In this document: one piece after another, positions 1 to 6,105 of the stretch | Layout: each line of letters begins with the position of its first letter | Numbering within the stretch: position 1 is the stretch's first letter | NCBI GenBank assembly: GCA_023128635.1 | Contig: JAGMDP010000178.1 | Coordinates: 1 to 9,611 of the forward strand | Direction: 5' to 3' | Source: Candidatus Heimdallarchaeota archaeon | Lineage (GTDB): Archaea > Asgardarchaeota > Heimdallarchaeia > JABLTI01 | DNA length: 9,611 nucleotides | Notes under the pieces: model-generated | Databases searched by the model: none | Told to the model about the DNA's origin: nothing | Seen by the model: the letters and a program-made list of their open reading frames with translations, nothing else | Program-made: the position numbers and the translations under genes

Positions 1-261
1 ACATTCTTTCCAGGGAAGGAAATACTTACTCAGGTTTCAGATGGGCTTGTACAATGCATTACTAGTGCAGGAAACCGTTTGTCTAGAAATGAGTTAGAGG
101 ATTTGGCAACAAGAATTGATGAGTTTATACATTTCACAAATGAATTCGAAATTCAACATAAACTTACAACTTGTCAAGGGAAAATTTTTCAATATATTGC
201 CGGTCATAGAATGAGAGAAGGGTATAGTCCCGATGGGAAAATACAGAAAAAATACAAATAA
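1..261 (+). CDS. C-terminal fragment of an unrecognised protein (5' end outside window)
   Basis: The reading frame is open from base 1 to the TAA at 259-261 and gives at least 86 residues. A TTG at 79 could serve as a start, but no stop separates it from the window edge and no clear Shine-Dalgarno precedes it, so this is most simply the 3' end of a longer gene. The visible part is hydrophilic, with a probable helical stretch (NELEDLATRIDEF), two cysteines and a basic tail ending KIQKKYK. I see no signal peptide, membrane segment or known catalytic motif, and I do not recognise the family. It converges on the minus-strand GTPase gene with only 2 nt between the two stop codons. That it is coding is supported by the open frame and ordinary amino-acid composition, not by homology. 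Confidence 0.6.
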   Translation, partial: TFFPGKEILTQVSDGLVQCITSAGNRLSRNELEDLATRIDEFIHFTNEFEIQHKLTTCQGKIFQYIAGHRMREGYSPDGKIQKKYK

Positions 262-290
262 TTTCACTTGTTTTCTATAATTTGGTGCAT
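237..290. terminator. Converging T-rich ends of the unknown gene and the GTPase gene
   Basis: The two stop codons face each other across 2 nt. Past each stop the reading strand is T-rich: TTTCACTTGTTTTC on the plus strand, and TTATTTGTATTTTTTCTG on the minus strand. Archaeal transcription often ends on such U-rich runs without a hairpin. Any termination here would lie inside the opposing coding sequence. The support is base composition only. Confidence 0.3.
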
Positions 291-1079
291 AATACTCTCA
301 AGATGAGCAATTTGTATTATACCTACTAACTGACGTCCAGCAACAAGAATGGTTGGCAAAGCAGTTATCCCATATGCTTCAGCAATATTAGGATCCTTTT
401 CAGCATCTATTGTCTCGACTTCTAAAGCGTATTTCTTACCAACTTTCTCAATATGATTTAAGGCCACTTTAGACCAAGCATCACCTTTCTTAACAAAAAA
501 CAAAATCTTTGTAGCTATTTCTTCTAGAATTTTAGGAGAAATATCTGGTGTTGGTATTAAACCACTAACAATTTCTTGGATGATAAGATTGAAAGCAGCA
601 TCTACATTTGTATCTGTTTTTGCACTTGTGAAAATTAAATTAGCTTTTGCAGCCGGTGTATCCCCCAGCTTTTTAACGTTATAAGCTAAAGGAAGATGAT
701 TTGTTTTTGCTAAATCTAATTTTGTGCCAACAACAATGACCGGGACGTCTTTGCCATTTGCTTCCTTTAAATCATCGTACCACCCAGGCAAGTTGTTAAA
801 AGTTTCTTCTTTAGTTAAATCATAAGCAAGGATAGCTCCAGAAGCTCCTTGTAAATATCTCAAACCAATTTTTCTTCTGCTTTGTTGGCCAGCTATATCC
901 CAAATCATTAACTTAACTTTAGCGCCAGGATACTCGAAAGTTCTTACATAGAAATTAAGACCAAGAGTAGTCATGTAATCTTTCTTAAAAGAATCAAAAA
1001 TGTATCTTTGTACTAGACTTGTCTTACCAACTCCTGGATCTCCAAGTAAGACAATTTTTCTTTGAAACATTTTTGACAT
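264..1079 (-). CDS. Ras/Rab-like small GTPase fused to a cysteine-less thioredoxin-fold domain
   Basis: This 271-residue protein joins two domains. Residues about 7-173 are a complete Ras-superfamily G domain: P-loop GDPGVGKTS (13-21), switch I threonine T38, WDIAGQ with D61, G64 and Q65 (the Ras Gln61 equivalent), TKLD (119-122) and TSAK (151-154). Residues about 188-271 resemble a small thioredoxin/glutaredoxin fold: strand ILFFV, helix, strand ALEVETIDA, then ALPT with the cis-proline P242 and a final helix. Where active members have CxxC, this protein has D200-A-W-S203, and there is no cysteine anywhere, so thiol chemistry and C-terminal prenylation are both excluded. The ATG start at 1079 has GAGGT 9 nt upstream; M4 is too far from it. 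The gene follows the MetAP gene after 85 nt and may have its own promoter. GTP binding and hydrolysis are well supported. The role of the second domain (partner binding or autoregulation) is inference. Confidence 0.9.
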   Translation of the reverse strand: MSKMFQRKIVLLGDPGVGKTSLVQRYIFDSFKKDYMTTLGLNFYVRTFEYPGAKVKLMIWDIAGQQSRRKIGLRYLQGASGAILAYDLTKEETFNNLPGWYDDLKEANGKDVPVIVVGTKLDLAKTNHLPLAYNVKKLGDTPAAKANLIFTSAKTDTNVDAAFNLIIQEIVSGLIPTPDISPKILEEIATKILFFVKKGDAWSKVALNHIEKVGKKYALEVETIDAEKDPNIAEAYGITALPTILVAGRQLVGIIQIAHLESIMHQIIENK

Positions 1080-1088
1080 TATATAATA

Positions 1089-1093
1089 ACCTC
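1089..1093 (-). promoter_or_regulatory. Ribosome binding site of the GTPase gene
   Basis: GAGGT on the minus strand lies 9 nt before the ATG at 1079-1077. It favours the first methionine over M4, which would be 18 nt away. Confidence 0.6.
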
Positions 1094-1125
1094 TGAAAGA
1101 TTCATGTTCAATGTTCCTTTTGTAG

Positions 1126-1140
1126 GTTTTTATTTGTACA
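1126..1140 (-). promoter_or_regulatory. Possible TATA-box promoter for the GTPase gene
   Basis: The 85-nt gap after the MetAP stop begins on the minus strand with a T-rich run (GTTTTTCTTT) that could end transcription. It then has an A/T-rich ACAAATAAAAA element about 50 nt before the ATG. This could be an archaeal TATA box giving a short leader that still contains the ribosome binding site. The evidence is base composition and spacing only; read-through from upstream is equally possible. Confidence 0.25.
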
Positions 1141-1164
1141 ACGAGTAAGCTTAAAGAAAAACAT

Positions 1165-2085
1165 TTAGAGTTTTGTTATCACTTCGTTTCCATTCTTAGT
1201 AAGAATAACAGTATGCTCAGCTTGAGCAACAGGAGTTTGGCTTTTACTTACAAGCATAGGATATCGATTTAATGTTTTGAATGAAATAAGTTCCTTTAAT
1301 GCTTCAAAAAGTCTAGTCTGAGGGAATAATCCTTCTAACCATCTTAAAGCAAATGGTAATTTATTATATTGTTCAATTTCTTTTAATAAGATCTTCCCAT
1401 CTTCTGATTTTGCCTTCTTTCCGATTTGTGAAAAGATGAAACTATAGGATTCATCATAGATTTTTTCATCTCCTTCTGATGTTGTTACGAATGGCTCTAT
1501 AGCTAAAACTTGACCTTGTTTTAATTTTGAGCCAAAAAGATCTAAGGTTGGTTTATAATTAGGTATACTAGTACCTGTATGAAGTGTCCATCTTTCGATA
1601 ACATGTCCTGTAAGATCTGTTATTGGAACTAAGCCTTCGTTTCTTATGGTATTCTCTATTACTTCCCCTATATCACTTGGTCGTACACCTGGTTTAATAA
1701 AATCAATTGCATTCTGAAGTGCTAGTTCAGCAGTTTTCTTTAATTTCTGATAAGTCTTTGTACCACCAACAAGAAATGTCTTAGCATGATCAGAGATATA
1801 ACCATCGATGTGAGCACCTAAATCAATTTTAACAATAGCTCGTTCAGGAATTTTTAATTCATCATCAATTGGAGAAGTATAATGAGCGGCAATTTGATTT
1901 ATAGAAATATTGACAGGAAAAGCTGGTCTTGCCCCCAAACGAATTATTTCCTTTTCTAAGGCTTCACAGATAGTGAGGAGTTTTCTACCTTTAGAAACCA
2001 TTTTCTTAGCTTTTCGCATAACTACTACAACAATTTTCCCAGCTTCTCGATACTTCTCAAGCTCTTCATCTGTTAATTGTGACAA
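1165..2085 (-). CDS. map: Methionine aminopeptidase, type II (archaeal/eukaryotic class)
   Basis: This cytosolic metalloprotease removes the initiator methionine from new proteins. The 306-residue length matches archaeal type II enzymes, which carry a helical insert in the pita-bread fold; here the insert is roughly residues 205-275. All expected metal ligands can be placed: D88 (KIDLG), D99 (ISDHA), H161 (TGH), E197 (IEPF) and E290 (QAEH). The substrate-side histidines H68 (IAAHY) and H169 (LHTG) are also present. The start is a TTG: TAG is the codon directly before it, GGTGA lies 8 nt upstream, and the first in-frame ATG would remove 22 residues of the first helix. It follows ecfT after an 87-nt gap, so it may have its own promoter, and precedes the GTPase gene. 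Nothing appears broken or missing. Confidence 0.96.
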   Translation of the reverse strand: MSQLTDEELEKYREAGKIVVVVMRKAKKMVSKGRKLLTICEALEKEIIRLGARPAFPVNISINQIAAHYTSPIDDELKIPERAIVKIDLGAHIDGYISDHAKTFLVGGTKTYQKLKKTAELALQNAIDFIKPGVRPSDIGEVIENTIRNEGLVPITDLTGHVIERWTLHTGTSIPNYKPTLDLFGSKLKQGQVLAIEPFVTTSEGDEKIYDESYSFIFSQIGKKAKSEDGKILLKEIEQYNKLPFALRWLEGLFPQTRLFEALKELISFKTLNRYPMLVSKSQTPVAQAEHTVILTKNGNEVITKL

Positions 2086-2093
2086 CTAAATAT

Positions 2094-2098
2094 TCACC
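2094..2098 (-). promoter_or_regulatory. Ribosome binding site that fixes the TTG start of MetAP
   Basis: AAGGTGA on the minus strand is complementary to the conserved end of archaeal 16S rRNA. It sits 8 nt before the TTG at 2085-2083, which follows directly after an in-frame TAG. Together these decide for the rare start codon. Confidence 0.65.
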
Positions 2099-2128
2099 TT
2101 TTTTTAATCCATAGAATATTGAAAACTC

Positions 2129-2162
2129 AAGTTATTTAGTAGTTGTGATTATTTAGAATTAC
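2129..2162 (-). promoter_or_regulatory. Possible TATA-type promoter for MetAP
   Basis: In the 87-nt gap between ecfT and MetAP, the minus strand carries two similar A/T elements, TTCTAAATAATCAC and ACTAAATAACTTG, about 20 nt apart. Either could act as a TATA box with a transcript start upstream of the GGTGA site. The support is sequence resemblance only. Confidence 0.3.
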
Positions 2163-2172
2163 TCCAGAAAAT

Positions 2173-3030
2173 TCACTTCTGAAAAAGACCCCTAAACCAA
2201 CTCCAAGCTATCCCGAAGAGTCTTTCAAGCTCATACTTTGCGGGAATGTGCCAGGTTACCCAAGCAGGATATGGGTATTGTTTGATAGCTTGCAAGAGGA
2301 ATAAAGCAAACAAAGCAAGGGAGAATATGATTAACAGATAATCCCACCACTTCATTTTCAAAGAATACAAGTAGGTTCGCTTTTTAATTGCATTCCAACC
2401 TCGAGATTCTATTGCTTCAGCTAATTGCCAAGAGCGCCTCATTGCTGAGGCGAAAATAGGAATGAGTAAGGGAAGCATTTTCCTAGCTCTTTTGAAAATA
2501 TTTCCTCTATCTATTTGCAAACCACGTGATTTCTGAGCAGCAAAAATAATTTCTGTTTCTTTAGCTAAAGTTGGTATAAATCTATAAGCAGTACTGACGG
2601 CCCAAGCAAAGGCATAGGGTAATCCAAATTTCCTCAGCATCTGAGCAAGATCATCTGGTGAAACAGTTTGGAAATATAACCCAAAAATAGCAGTTAGTAC
2701 TATTAACCTCAAAACAATGACAAATGCAAAAGTTGTTGGATACTCGGTATTTATAACTAAAGCATCAACTATTATGATAATTATCAAAAGAGGAAGAAGA
2801 AGCAGAAGAGTTTTCAACCATTTTCTCAGAAAATTACCCATGAGCACTAAAGGAATTATAATACCAAGTAAAATAAGTAAAGGAACCAATTCCCGGAATA
2901 AAATAGCAATACAGGTTACAACGATAATGAAAAGCATCTTCCCTCGAGGATCAAGATGATGTAGTAGTGATTTCTGTAAATCATAATTAAAATATTCTAG
3001 TATTTTCATACTCATCGTATTTACCCTCAC
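2173..3030 (-). CDS. ecfT: ECF transporter transmembrane protein EcfT
   Basis: This is the membrane coupling subunit of an energy-coupling-factor ABC importer; it links the two ATPases to a substrate-binding S component. The 285-residue chain has hydrophobic segments at about 32-45, 48-65, 73-93, 101-121, 140-155 and 231-249. The two cytoplasmic coupling helices end in S168-R169-G170 and S209-R210-G211, matching the family's Ala-Arg-Gly pair with Ser for Ala. The context YRFIPTL before the first motif is typical. The GTG at 3030 overlaps the preceding ATPase stop by 4 nt (GTGA) and has GGAG only 4 nt upstream. An ATG at 3015 has GAGGG at a better 8-nt spacing, and an ATG at 3009 also fits the family's usual N-terminus, so the start could be 5 or 7 residues later. 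It is the third gene of an ecfA-ecfA-ecfT set. Confidence 0.93.
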   Translation of the reverse strand: MRVNTMSMKILEYFNYDLQKSLLHHLDPRGKMLFIIVVTCIAILFRELVPLLILLGIIIPLVLMGNFLRKWLKTLLLLLPLLIIIIIVDALVINTEYPTTFAFVIVLRLIVLTAIFGLYFQTVSPDDLAQMLRKFGLPYAFAWAVSTAYRFIPTLAKETEIIFAAQKSRGLQIDRGNIFKRARKMLPLLIPIFASAMRRSWQLAEAIESRGWNAIKKRTYLYSLKMKWWDYLLIIFSLALFALFLLQAIKQYPYPAWVTWHIPAKYELERLFGIAWSWFRGLFQK

Positions 3031-3857
3031 TTTTCTCCTTTCTGCAGAATTTGCTTTAGATTTTCAACAAGCTCCATAGAATTGTAACTTAATGGGAACT
3101 CATCGAAACGCTTTCTCAGATTAGTAGCTAGATTCAATAAAACAGGTTGCGCTAAATCGGATTTTTCAAGGAGAGTTTCGTCACTGAATACATCAAAAGC
3201 ACTTTCATCTTTAATGATCTCACCATGAGATAGAACAATAATTCTCTGTGCAAAATCCAATATGAAATTAAGATCATGAGACACAACAATAACTGTAATA
3301 CCTTTTTCTGAAAGGCTTTTAAGAAAATGTCCTAATCTTTTTTTCTGACGATAATCTTGACCAAAGGTTGGCTCATCTAAGACTAATATGCTTTGATTCA
3401 TGGTTAAAACTGAAGCAATGGAAACAAGTCTTCCTTCTCCACCAGATAATTCAAGGGGATTTCTCTCAAGTAAATGAGTTATTCCAAAATGCTCAGCAAT
3501 TTCTTGTATTTTCTCTTCGATTTCGTTGGGATCTGAACCCAGATTTTTAGGTCCAAACTCAAGTTCTTTCATTACTGTCTCAGCAAATAATTGGTGATTA
3601 GGATTTTGAAAAGCAAGGCCAACTGTCATAGCCATTTCAGAAAGTGGTTTTTTAACAATGTCTTCATCTTCAATTTTGACTTCACCGATTGTCGGTCTTA
3701 ATAGACCATTAATGTGTTTTAGAAGGGTTGTTTTTCCAGCTCCATTTTTACCAACAAAAGCAACAAACTCACCCTTTTCAATTTTGAAAGTGAGATTGTT
3801 TAGAACAGTAATTCCTTTCTTGTCATAGCTAAATGAAACATCAATAAATTCGATCAC
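3027..3857 (-). CDS. ecfA: ECF transporter ATP-binding protein (second EcfA)
   Basis: This 276-residue ABC ATPase is one of the two energising subunits of the ECF importer, expected on the cytoplasmic face of the membrane. Visible motifs are Walker A GKNGAGKTT (36-44), Q-loop FQNP (Q84), signature LSGGE (137-141), Walker B ILVLDEP with catalytic E162, D-loop FGQD (165-168) and switch histidine SHD (H194). The Q-loop segment FQNPNHQLF is characteristic of the EcfA/CbiO group. The signature ends in Glu rather than Gln and continues GRLVS instead of the usual KQRVA. The GTG start overlaps the upstream ATPase stop by 4 nt, and GGAGGGTGA precedes it by 6-10 nt. The tail after about residue 220 is helical, as in the EcfA family. 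The asymmetric partner is the gene directly upstream. Confidence 0.94.
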   Translation of the reverse strand: MIEFIDVSFSYDKKGITVLNNLTFKIEKGEFVAFVGKNGAGKTTLLKHINGLLRPTIGEVKIEDEDIVKKPLSEMAMTVGLAFQNPNHQLFAETVMKELEFGPKNLGSDPNEIEEKIQEIAEHFGITHLLERNPLELSGGEGRLVSIASVLTMNQSILVLDEPTFGQDYRQKKRLGHFLKSLSEKGITVIVVSHDLNFILDFAQRIIVLSHGEIIKDESAFDVFSDETLLEKSDLAQPVLLNLATNLRKRFDEFPLSYNSMELVENLKQILQKGEK

Positions 3858-4741
3858 TTTCTCTCACCCTCCTTACTAAATATAGACATGAAATCGTTGG
3901 TAGTTAATGGGACAGAATCTCTTTTAGAGAGAAAGGAGTAATGCTCAGATAAAGTCGAGAAATTTTTGGTTTCTTCTTGAAGTTTCAAGTAAATTGCGGG
4001 AATTTTTGGTAAAAGTTCTTTAGGATAATTTTGATTTTCTAATACCTCTTGAGGTTTACCAAAAGCTTTCAAGTAGCCATTTTCTATGTAGGCCATTTTA
4101 TTTGCAAAGTGAATGCATCTATCCAAGCGATGCTCTGAAATTATGATTGTCTTATGATATTTTTGATTGAGCTCGTATAATTTAGTTAATAATTCATTAG
4201 CGCTTTTAGGTGAAAGATGAGCAGTAACTTCATCTAATACAAGAATAGGAGGATCAAGTGCTAATGCAGCAGCAATAGCTGCTAGTTGTTGTTCTCCTCC
4301 TGAAATGGCAAATGGTGATTTGAACCTAATTTTTTCGATATCTAGTAAGGTTACTATTTCATCAATACGGGCTATCATTTCATCTCTAGGAACACCAAAA
4401 TTCTCTAAGGGAAATGCAATTTCTCGCTCAATAGTCAGATTAGATAATTGATTTTCAGGATTCTGAAATACAAATCCCACTGTTTTAGCCAAAAGAGCAG
4501 TGTCTTTTTCAGTTACTTTTTCACCATAAACACTTACATCTCCACCAAATGAACCTGCATAGAAATTCGGAACAAGACCATTTATAGTTTTTAACAGAGT
4601 AGATTTTCCTGATCCGCTAAAACCTACTAATAAAAGAAAATCACCTTCATTAATATCAAGTGAAACATTAGTTAAAGCATGAAATGAACTACTGCGATAC
4701 TTGTATGTTACCCGATTGATTTGTACCACTTTCTTAGGCAA
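3854..4741 (-). CDS. ecfA: ECF transporter ATP-binding protein (first EcfA)
   Basis: This 295-residue ABC ATPase should pair with the next gene's product to form the heterodimer that drives EcfT. It shows Walker A GFSGSGKST (40-48), Q-loop FQNPENQL (Q93), signature ISGGE (146-150), Walker B ILVLDE with E171 and the switch histidine in SEHR (H204). The D-loop is unusual: DEVTAHLSP instead of DEPTAGLDP, so the conserved Pro and Asp become Val and Ser. The TTG start at 4741 has a full GGAGG 7 nt upstream and lies 13 nt after the DHH stop. An in-frame ATG at 4756, overlapping that stop as TGATG, would add five residues but lacks a ribosome binding site. The SEHR form and the FYAGSFGGDV insertion resemble the HMP/thiamin-type EcfA group (YkoD-like), but the substrate cannot be read from this gene. 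Confidence 0.93.
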   Translation of the reverse strand: MPKKVVQINRVTYKYRSSSFHALTNVSLDINEGDFLLLVGFSGSGKSTLLKTINGLVPNFYAGSFGGDVSVYGEKVTEKDTALLAKTVGFVFQNPENQLSNLTIEREIAFPLENFGVPRDEMIARIDEIVTLLDIEKIRFKSPFAISGGEQQLAAIAAALALDPPILVLDEVTAHLSPKSANELLTKLYELNQKYHKTIIISEHRLDRCIHFANKMAYIENGYLKAFGKPQEVLENQNYPKELLPKIPAIYLKLQEETKNFSTLSEHYSFLSKRDSVPLTTNDFMSIFSKEGERK

Positions 4742-4748
4742 AAATAAT

Positions 4749-4753
4749 CCTCC
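4749..4753 (-). promoter_or_regulatory. Ribosome binding site of the first EcfA gene
   Basis: A full GGAGG on the minus strand lies 7 nt before the TTG at 4741-4739. It makes TTG more likely than the in-frame ATG at 4756, which would place this site inside the coding region. Confidence 0.65.
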
Positions 4754-4754
4754 A

Positions 4755-5765
4755 TCAAGTTTCGCTTCTAGTTTTCAGTAAAAGGTTCTTTATAAGCTCT
4801 AGAGCTGATTTTTTTAGTTTCTCTTCATCAACTTGCATAGGTATATTCAATGCTGCTGCTGTTGAATGACCTCCTCCATCACCGTTGAATTCAACACTTA
4901 ATTCCTTCATGATATCTTTACCAAAATGGATGTCAGTTTTACGATAAAATGCGCGAGTTGCTCTTACATTGAGTCGTGTTTCTTTAGATCTTGTAGAATA
5001 GACTAATGCAACATCTGCTCCTAAATCCAACATAGCACGTGCTGAAGAGCCTTCATAAGATCCTACTCTACTCCAAATTATAATCCAATCCTGTAATTTT
5101 TCATAATAGATTCTCGAAGCACATTTAATTCTCGCAATCCGTTCTGAATCCTCAAGTCGCTTCTGAATTAGACTTACTGATACATCATAATCTACTCCCT
5201 GCTGAAACATCTGATTCACAAGGTCGAGAGTTTTTTGATTTAGTGAATAAAATCTCCGACTATCATAAAGAATACCTGAAAGCAGAATATTGAGGAGGTT
5301 TTCTGGAGGTTTTAATGAAAGTTCAAGAATTATTTCCAAAACCATCTCTGCAGTGGAAGTTCTATTTTCATCAATATATGCTATAGAGGTATTTGATTCA
5401 GCAAAATCAGTGCGAGAATGATGATCGATAAGAATAATGTTTTTTTTATCATGAGATTGTATTAATTCTAGAAATTTCCCTAATTGACTGGGGACATTAA
5501 CATCAACAATTATTATAAGATCATATTTGTTTTTTGTCTCAACTTTATATGGTTTATCAAAATATTTCATCAATTTAGAAGTGTGTTTACTAATACCATC
5601 TACTAAAACATCAACATTTGTGGGTGAATGTAATTCATTGACAATAAATTCCATCCCAAAAGCAGAGGCAATTGAATCAGGATCAATACTAGAATGCCCA
5701 ACAATGGCTATGTTATCAAAATTCCCTTTTTTCATTCTTTTCAGGAATTTTCTTTTTATGCTCAA
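4755..5765 (-). CDS. DHH/DHHA1 family phosphoesterase (NrnA-like)
   Basis: This 336-residue cytosolic phosphoesterase belongs to the group that includes nanoRNA/pAp phosphatases and archaeal RecJ-like enzymes. The DHH domain carries the metal-binding motifs VGHSSIDPDS (H24, D28, D30), IIVDVN (D88), IDHH (D114-H115-H116) and LYDSRRF (D168). The C-terminal DHHA1 domain ends with the substrate-binding GDGGGH (295-300). The short length, without extra nuclease inserts, favours NrnA-like activity on short oligonucleotides or pAp over a full RecJ/GAN exonuclease; the actual substrate is not decidable here. The TTG start overlaps the DUF3194-like stop by 4 nt (TTGA), with GGAG 11 nt upstream. An ATG at residue 11 is a weaker alternative. 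Its place after pfdB and DUF3194 matches gene order I recall from other archaea, so the pairing looks old rather than accidental. Confidence 0.92.
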   Translation of the reverse strand: MSIKRKFLKRMKKGNFDNIAIVGHSSIDPDSIASAFGMEFIVNELHSPTNVDVLVDGISKHTSKLMKYFDKPYKVETKNKYDLIIIVDVNVPSQLGKFLELIQSHDKKNIILIDHHSRTDFAESNTSIAYIDENRTSTAEMVLEIILELSLKPPENLLNILLSGILYDSRRFYSLNQKTLDLVNQMFQQGVDYDVSVSLIQKRLEDSERIARIKCASRIYYEKLQDWIIIWSRVGSYEGSSARAMLDLGADVALVYSTRSKETRLNVRATRAFYRKTDIHFGKDIMKELSVEFNGDGGGHSTAAALNIPMQVDEEKLKKSALELIKNLLLKTRSET

Positions 5766-6088
5766 CTGGAAAAATTCTCCTTTAGTATTTTTTCCAGTTC
5801 AATAAACGTTTTGTCCATTGTTTCTTGAGTGATTGTTTCCTCATCAAGACCAAATCGAGGAGGTAAATCTAAATTGATATCAATATCTATCCTGAGATCT
5901 TCATTCGAATTATCAATATCAATAGCAATATCATATTGGTCTATATTGTGTTGGGGAATCTTCTCACTGAGGAATTTTCGAATTAATTGTAGAACCACAT
6001 CGGATAATTGTTCAATATCTGACTCAGTGAGTTCTCTTAAACCAACAAAAGTTGTTTGGGGACTTTCTTCATCACTCAAAAGAATCAC
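5762..6088 (-). CDS. DUF3194-like conserved archaeal protein
   Basis: This small acidic protein of 108 residues has unknown function. I assign it to DUF3194 by position between prefoldin beta and the DHH phosphoesterase, by size, and by the pattern of an N-terminal helix (about 19-42) followed by two strands with alternating Ile/Asp (about 52-75) and a C-terminal helix (about 87-105). I see no catalytic motif, cysteine or membrane segment. The GTG at 6088 lies 17 nt after the prefoldin stop but has no good ribosome binding site. A TTG three codons later (6079) is preceded by GGGTGATT, so the protein may begin there at 105 residues. Its stop overlaps the DHH start (TTGA), which suggests translational coupling. 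The family name is from memory of the neighbourhood and is less certain than the gene itself. Confidence 0.75.
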   Translation of the reverse strand: MILLSDEESPQTTFVGLRELTESDIEQLSDVVLQLIRKFLSEKIPQHNIDQYDIAIDIDNSNEDLRIDIDINLDLPPRFGLDEETITQETMDKTFIELEKILKENFSS

Positions 6089-6105
6089 CCAAAAATCTAA
6101 AAAAA

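Noticed and set aside
2717..2959. 80-residue plus-strand open frame
   Set aside because: It is antisense to the membrane segments of EcfT and has low-complexity basic composition without motifs.
3368..3550. 60-residue plus-strand open frame
   Set aside because: It is antisense to the signature and Walker B region of the second EcfA.
5527..5805. 92-residue plus-strand open frame
   Set aside because: It is antisense to the N-terminal half of the DHH phosphoesterase, whose catalytic motifs show which strand is coding.
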